Program-made: the position numbers and the translations under genes
Source: UBA5794 sp964196275
GTDB taxonomy: Bacteria > Actinomycetota > Acidimicrobiia > Spongiisociales > UBA5794
Reading direction: 5' to 3'
NCBI GenBank assembly: GCA_964196275.1
Contig: CAXMSN010000067.1
Location: 1-64,000, forward strand
DNA length: 64,000 nt
Notes under the pieces: generated by a model
Databases searched by the model: none
Seen by the model: the letters and a program-made list of their open reading frames with translations, nothing else
Told to the model about the DNA's origin: nothing
Shown here: piece by piece, positions 59,822 to 64,000 of the stretch
How positions within the stretch are numbered: position 1 is the stretch's first letter
How the letters are laid out: each line of letters starts with the position of its first letter

Positions 59822-60580
59822 GTGCTGACGTCCAGACGCTTCGGCTCGGGAACGCCCCTTGTCGCCCTCCACGGATTCACCCACACCGGTGAGCAATACC
59901 GAGCGCTCGCGGAGGCGACCGACCGAGAGATCCACGCGCCAGACCTCCCCGGCCACGGCTCCTCCGCGGACAAGTCCACGATGATCGACGACGTTCTCGC
60001 TTCCCTCTCCGAGACGATCGCTGCAGAAGGCGCCGATGCGCCGATTCTTGGCTACTCCCAGGGAGCACGATTGGCACTCCTCCTCGCCACGCAAACGTCC
60101 AGCGTCAAGGGTCGCCTGATCCTCGTGTCCGGGACCGCAGGTATCGAGGATGAGTCAGATCGCCGCGACCGAAGGGCATGGGATCGATCCACAGGAGACG
60201 AGATCATCGAAATGGGGATCGAGCAGTTCATCGACGAGTGGACGTCGAACGGGATGACATCTACAGAGGGCCTCCCGGCAGCCCTCCGGAAGTCCGATAG
60301 GGAAGAGCGGCTCGCCAACACCGCACACGGGCTCGCATCGGCGCTGACCGGCTACGGAACGGGGACGATGCCCAGCGTATGGCACGTTCTCAACACCATC
60401 ACCGTGCCGACCCTCATCCTCACCGGATCACGCGACACGACATATACCGCACACGGGGAGCGCCTGGCTTCGGGGATCGGGCCCAACGCGTCACACAGGA
60501 TCATCGATGGTGCAGGGCACGATCTGCTTCTGTCGGGCCTGACAGCTACCGCGGCACACATCAGCGAGTTCCTCGCTTAG
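59822..60580 (+). CDS. Alpha/beta hydrolase, MenH-like
   Basis: The 252-residue protein has PLVALHGFTHTGEQYRALAE (oxyanion HGF), HAPDLPGHGSS, the nucleophile elbow GYSQGARLAL, the acid in ILTGSRDTTY and the His in GAGHDLLLSG. GYSxGARLAL is the pattern of MenH (SHCHC synthase of menaquinone synthesis). No other men gene is in the window, so the exact role is uncertain. GTG start. Confidence 0.8.
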   Translation: MLTSRRFGSGTPLVALHGFTHTGEQYRALAEATDREIHAPDLPGHGSSADKSTMIDDVLASLSETIAAEGADAPILGYSQGARLALLLATQTSSVKGRLILVSGTAGIEDESDRRDRRAWDRSTGDEIIEMGIEQFIDEWTSNGMTSTEGLPAALRKSDREERLANTAHGLASALTGYGTGTMPSVWHVLNTITVPTLILTGSRDTTYTAHGERLASGIGPNASHRIIDGAGHDLLLSGLTATAAHISEFLA

Positions 60581-60590
60581 TGCCGCGTAC

Positions 60591-61451
60591 TCAATCGGTC
60601 TCTATCGGGACCGCGGAACCCGACGTCCAGTCGTAGAACCCGATTCCGGTCTTCTTGCCGAGCTTTCCTTCCGCCACCATCGAGCGCAGAAGGTCCGGCG
60701 GCTCGAAGCGCTCGCCGTAGACGGAGGCGAGGTGTGTGGCGATACCAAGCCGAACATCGTGGCCGACGAGGTCGCCGAGCATCAACGGCCCCATGGGATG
60801 GCCGTATCCCAGAGACATCGCCCGATCGATGTCCGCAGGTGACGCAACGCCCTGCTCCACCATCCGAACAGCTTCGATTCCGGCGAGAACGCCGAGTCTG
60901 CTCGTCGCAAACCCCGGCGCGTCGTTGATGAGCGCCTGTTCCATTCCAAGAAATTCGACCATCGATGAGATGGCAGACAGCGTTCCCTCATCGGTACGCG
61001 ATCCCTTGATCACCTCAACGAGGTTCATGGCCCACACGGGGTTGAAGAAGTGCATGCCTGCGAACCGCTCCGGACGCTCAAGTTCCGCAGCAAGCTCATC
61101 GATCGAAATGCTCGACGTGTTCGATGCAAGAACGACCGGCTGTCTCGCTTCCGCAGCACCGAGCAGGGAACGCTTGAGCTTCACACTCTCGATCACCGCC
61201 TCGATGATCGCATCGAGCCCCACGGGAAGATCGTCGATCGATGCGACGGCCTCAAGCCGTGCCTTCGCCCTTTCCGGATCATCAAGCTTGCCGCGCTGAG
61301 CAGCAACATCGAGGGTGGCCCTGACACGGTCAACGGCTGCAATCGCCGTCGCAAGATCGATGTCAACGATCACAACGTCGGATCCGTTCGCTGCGAACCG
61401 ATGCGCGATGCCGATGCCCATCGTCCCGCCACCTACCACTGCGATCCGCAT
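60591..61451 (-). CDS. 3-hydroxyacyl-CoA (3-hydroxybutyryl-CoA) dehydrogenase
   Basis: The 286-residue protein has the NAD loop AVVGGGTMGIGIAHRFA, the NTSSISIDEL and HFFNPVWAMNLVEVI segments (catalytic His), and the C-terminal domain DAPGFATSRL and GYGHPMGPLMLGDLVGHDVRL. It oxidises (S)-3-hydroxyacyl-CoA in fatty-acid or butyrate pathways. ATG at 61451 with GGAGAG just upstream; it is divergent from selD with an 82-bp gap. Confidence 0.92.
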   Translation of the reverse strand: MRIAVVGGGTMGIGIAHRFAANGSDVVIVDIDLATAIAAVDRVRATLDVAAQRGKLDDPERAKARLEAVASIDDLPVGLDAIIEAVIESVKLKRSLLGAAEARQPVVLASNTSSISIDELAAELERPERFAGMHFFNPVWAMNLVEVIKGSRTDEGTLSAISSMVEFLGMEQALINDAPGFATSRLGVLAGIEAVRMVEQGVASPADIDRAMSLGYGHPMGPLMLGDLVGHDVRLGIATHLASVYGERFEPPDLLRSMVAEGKLGKKTGIGFYDWTSGSAVPIETD

Positions 61452-61533
61452 CTCTCTCCTTGTCGCTTCCACCAGAGTAGATGGCGTCGGCGGACCGCAC
61501 GCAATGGCCGGCTCATCGACTACTTTCCTTGTA

Positions 61534-62592
61534 ATGGAAAGCCCTCGACTCACCGCATACAGCCACGGCGCCGGTTGAGCATGCAAGCTCGGTCCTGACG
61601 AGTTGGCGCAGGTTCTGCGCCCCATGCACAACACAGCTGCGACGACGCACCCGGACCTGATCGTGGGTATCGCCGGCTCAGATGACGCCGGGGTCTATCG
61701 CATTGATGACGATCGAGCGATGGTCCAGACTGTCGACTTCTTCACACCGATCGTCGATGACGCATACGACTGGGGAAGGATCGCAGCGGCGAACGCGCTG
61801 AGCGACGTTTATGCAATGGGTGGAGATCCCATCACGGCCCTCCAGCTTGTCGGGTGGCCAAGGGATGACCTTCCCTTCGACCTTCTCTCGCGGGTGATCG
61901 AAGGTGGTGTTTCGGTGATGGTCGAAGCCGGATGCACGGTGATCGGCGGCCATTCCATCGACGACCGGGAACCGAAGTACGGATTCGCCGTGACCGGCTA
62001 CGTTCCGACCGACGAGATCATGACGAACGCGGCAGGCGAACCAGGACAGGTTCTCATCCTCACGAAGCCGATCGGAACCGGAATCATCGCGACGGCGATC
62101 AAGAACCAGAAAGCGAGCAGCGAGATCACAGCGACAGCGGTCGACATCATGGCGACGCTCAACCGGGATGCCGCTGACGCAGCGAGGCGCGTCGGTGTCA
62201 AGACCGCGACCGATGTCACCGGGTTCGGGTTGCTCGGCCATCTCTCGGAGATCGTTCGAGCGTCGGGAGTCAGCGCGGAGATCGAGTTCGACGCGGTGCC
62301 GCTCATCGACGACGTGACACAGATGGTCGAGGACGGCATGATCCCCGGAGGTACCAGGCGGAACCTGAAGTCAGTCCGGTCGATGTGCGACTTCGGTGAG
62401 CTTGACAAGAACGCACAGCTGCTCCTTGCCGATGCGCAGACAAGCGGGGGGCTCCTGTTGAGCGTTGACGCCCCGTTGGAGCAGGCCCTCCATGTGGCGC
62501 TCGCTGACAACGGGGTTTCCTCATGGACGATCGGCAGCCTCACTGAGCGTCCCTTCGAACACGGACCGTCAGGCAGGATCACCGTCCGCTGA
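61534..62592 (+). CDS. selD: Selenide, water dikinase SelD, itself a selenoprotein
   Basis: The ATG at 61534 opens TAYSHGAG-U-ACKLGPDELAQVL, where the in-frame TGA at 61576-61578 is codon 15. E. coli SelD has Cys17 at this place (SHGAGCGCK), so this UGA must be Sec. Reading on gives 352 residues with GSDDAGVYRI, ADQDxFTP-like VDFFTPIVDDAYDWGRIAAANALSDVYAMGG, GGHSIDDREPKYGFAVTG and TDVTGFGLLGH. It makes selenophosphate from selenide and ATP for Sec-tRNA. A normal caller starts after the TGA (TTG at 61603) and loses the active site. It ends in two hairpins. Confidence 0.95.
61605..61621 (+). promoter_or_regulatory. SECIS-like hairpin in selD
   Basis: GGCGCAG-GTT-CTGCGCC is a perfect 7-bp stem with a three-base loop starting with GU. 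The apical loop begins 33 nt after the UGA of selD, within the 16-37-nt window known for bacterial SECIS elements. A weaker CTCG/CGAG stem with a bulged G (61585-61604) lies just before it. Confidence 0.65.
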
Positions 62593-62656
62593 AGGACCGC
62601 TTGATAGATGGATTGCATCGGATAGGCTGAAAGTGCTGGGTCGCTTGTCGACCCTC

Positions 62657-62690
62657 TGCGGACCCCCTCGTCCCCCCTGGGGGGTCCGCA
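62657..62690. terminator. Strong hairpin after selD
   Basis: TGCGGACCCCC pairs with GGGGGTCCGCA (11 bp) around a 12-base loop, 64 bp after the selD stop. It is followed by AAATCAAG and no T tract, so intrinsic termination is likely but not proven. Confidence 0.6.
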
Positions 62691-62696
62691 AATCAA

Positions 62697-62729
62697 GCAG
62701 TGAGCCCCCGCTAGCCGGGGGCTTACTGC
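62697..62729. terminator. Second hairpin after selD
   Basis: GCAGT-G-AGCCCCCG / CGGGGGCT-T-ACTGC forms a 14-bp stem with one G-U pair around CTAGC, directly after the first hairpin. Two strong hairpins in tandem isolate selD from mgtE. Confidence 0.65.
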
Positions 62730-62734
62730 ATTCT

Positions 62735-62753
62735 GACGTAGTACGTATTACTG
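62735..62753. repeat. TACGTA-type intergenic repeat copy
   Basis: GACGTAGTACGTATTAC lies right after the second hairpin, matching 14647-14663 and other copies of the TACGTA group. Confidence 0.55.
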
Positions 62754-62819
62754 CCCTCACTGCCTGCCGAAGTGACCCCAACTCACGACCGATTGGCTGA
62801 GCGATAGGCTGCTGTTGCG

Positions 62820-64000
62820 ATGAAGATACGAATACCTCGCCCGCGCCAGTTCGGCTCATCCCTGCGGGATCTCGCTCGCCAACGGCCAGAGGAGGCCGAG
62901 GAGTACCTCGATGCTCACCACGACGCGTGGGAAGAGCTGGCGGAGCACGACCCTCACGACGCAGCAGACATCCTCGAGGCGCTCGATGAAGAGGGAGCGG
63001 TTGACCTTCTCCAGGACCTGCCACCTGACCATGCGGGTGAGGTTCTCGATGAGATGCACCCAGAAGCTGCAGCGGATCTGCTTGAGGAACTCGAAGCGAT
63101 CGAAGCCGCTGCGATGCTCGAGACCATGGAGTCGGACCAAGCGGCTGATGTCGTCGGAGCGCTTGAGCCGATCGATCGCACGGCCGTACTCGCTGCCCTC
63201 GGCCCCGAGGCCGCCGCTGAGATAGAGGCGCTACTCCTCCACGCCGCCGACTCCGCTGGTGGCATGATGACCACTGACGTCGCTGCCCTTCCCGTCGACA
63301 TGACGGCGGGGATGGCGATCGAAACGCTTCGAACCCTGCACGGCGAACTCGGATCCAACCTTCTCTACGTGTACGCCGTCGACTCGGACAACCGCCTTGT
63401 CGGGGTCGTCTCCTTCAGGGATCTGGTGTTCGCACACCCGGAGACAACGATTCGAGACGTCATCGAGCCAACGCTTGTCAGCGTGAGGCCAGACACCGAC
63501 CGTGAGCAGGTCGCTGAACTCATCCACCGGTACAGGCTCATCGCCATACCGGTGGTGGAAGCTGACGGCACCCTCGTGGGCATGGTCAAGTTCTCTGAGG
63601 CGATCGAGGCCATCCAGGCCGAGGTCGGTGAGGACATGGCCGTCATGGTCGGTGCGGGTGAAGAGGAGACAGTGTTCACGCCGGTGAGCCTGTCGGTGCG
63701 GAGACGGCTTCCGTGGATCATCTTCAATCTTGTGGTTGGCGTCTTCATCGCTGGCATCATCGCCCAATTCGAATCGACGCTCGCGACGTATGCCATTCTT
63801 GCTGCCTACATGCCGATCGTTGCTCTCCTGGCTGGCAACTCCGGCGCTCAGAGCCTCGCTGTCATCATCCGCTCGATGGCCGTCGGCGACTTGCCGCAGG
63901 GAAGGGCACCGAGAGCCATTCGTCGGGAGGTGGCCGTGGGTCTCATCGACGGAACGATCATCGCCACGCTGTCGGCACTCTTGGCGGCCCTCACCGTCGG
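62820..64000 (+). CDS. mgtE: Magnesium transporter MgtE, cut by the window edge
   Basis: The ATG at 62820 opens a frame that runs off the right edge (about 393 residues seen). It has the MgtE N superhelical repeat (HDAADILEALDEEGAVDLLQDLP, EMHPEAAADLLEELEAIEAAAML), the GGMMTTD motif before a CBS pair (NRLVGVVSFRDLVFA, TLVSVRPDTDREQVAELI) and the start of the pore domain (RRLPWIIFNLVVGVFIAGII, AAYMPIVALLAGNSGAQSLAVIIRSMAVGDL). It imports Mg2+, gated by cytosolic Mg2+. It is absent from simple closed-frame listings because it has no stop in the window. Confidence 0.93.
   Translation, partial: MKIRIPRPRQFGSSLRDLARQRPEEAEEYLDAHHDAWEELAEHDPHDAADILEALDEEGAVDLLQDLPPDHAGEVLDEMHPEAAADLLEELEAIEAAAMLETMESDQAADVVGALEPIDRTAVLAALGPEAAAEIEALLLHAADSAGGMMTTDVAALPVDMTAGMAIETLRTLHGELGSNLLYVYAVDSDNRLVGVVSFRDLVFAHPETTIRDVIEPTLVSVRPDTDREQVAELIHRYRLIAIPVVEADGTLVGMVKFSEAIEAIQAEVGEDMAVMVGAGEEETVFTPVSLSVRRRLPWIIFNLVVGVFIAGIIAQFESTLATYAILAAYMPIVALLAGNSGAQSLAVIIRSMAVGDLPQGRAPRAIRREVAVGLIDGTIIATLSALLAALTV

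Noticed and set aside
1..64000. CRISPR arrays, rRNA genes, IS elements and prophage genes
   Set aside because: No regularly spaced long repeats, no rRNA, and no transposase, integrase or phage gene was seen in either strand. The tandem repeats found have 14- or 24-bp units without spacers.

Overview
The window is about 64 kb of high-GC, gene-dense bacterial chromosome with both strands used. The gene set points to the Actinomycetota: a DUF222/HNH '13E12'-type gene with a TCGAAC-N4-GTTCGA LexA box, an LCP cell-wall ligase, an HC2-type anti-sigma factor, frequent GTG/TTG starts, and lipoproteins or anchored proteins with Thr-rich (TTTT) linkers. I infer an aerobic (ctaA/ctaB), uncultured Acidimicrobiia-like organism, but no rRNA or other phylogenetic marker is present to prove it.

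The main finding is a selenocysteine (Sec) system spread over three loci. (1) A tRNA-Sec with anticodon UCA lies at 37391-37485. (2) selD (61534-62592) has its active-site cysteine replaced by an in-frame UGA at codon 15, with a 7-bp hairpin at SECIS distance. (3) A MerB-like organomercurial/organometal lyase (15739-16926, minus strand) reads through two in-frame UGA codons, 93 and 159. These sit exactly where MerB has its catalytic Cys96 and Cys159, and the protein is fused to a complete class III nucleotide cyclase domain. An ordinary gene caller splits it into three pieces and would report only the cyclase. selA and selB are not in the window.

Layout. 1-8.2 kb: TrmH, a DsbA-like protein, GNAT, DeoD, a K+ channel, pirin with an ArsR regulator, an ECF sigma/anti-sigma pair and an ICMT-like methyltransferase. 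8.2-14.5 kb: a sulfur island. A CstR-type persulfide sensor faces three rhodaneses across a triple 14-bp operator, followed by DUF302, a PatB/MalY-type enzyme, and then an sqr-DUF1641-tusE/dsrC-dsrE2 operon with a perfect CRP-type site upstream. 14.7-18.7 kb: DUF4234, SRPBCC, the MerB-cyclase selenoprotein, and a methyltransferase flanked by a 40-bp duplication of the msrA 3' end, then msrA. 18.8-27 kb: ClC channel, ManC/AlgA, LOG-family protein, secreted proteins and a primary-like sigma factor. 27-35.5 kb: cell-envelope genes, including a P-loop/LCP fusion bracketed by two paralogous anchored proteins, and thioredoxin-like lipoproteins. 35.5-42.8 kb: FadD, tRNA-Sec, VOC, ferredoxin, DUF222/HNH, tandem 7-TM paralogs, CBS, enoyl-CoA hydratase. 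42.8-49.5 kb: a FAD amine oxidase facing a livHMGF operon with a convergent livK-type binding protein. 49.5-64 kb: HflX, MFS, PhoH2, GpsA, Tag, a degenerate DAHP-synthase/chorismate mutase fusion, an APH-like kinase, ctaB-ctaA, a MenH-like hydrolase, 3-hydroxyacyl-CoA dehydrogenase, selD and a truncated mgtE.

Many intergenic gaps carry short related repeats (TACGTA-rich, GACCACAGA-rich, and a CCCCCTT-AAGGGGG hairpin module) in both orientations. These look like a dispersed small-repeat family of this genome.
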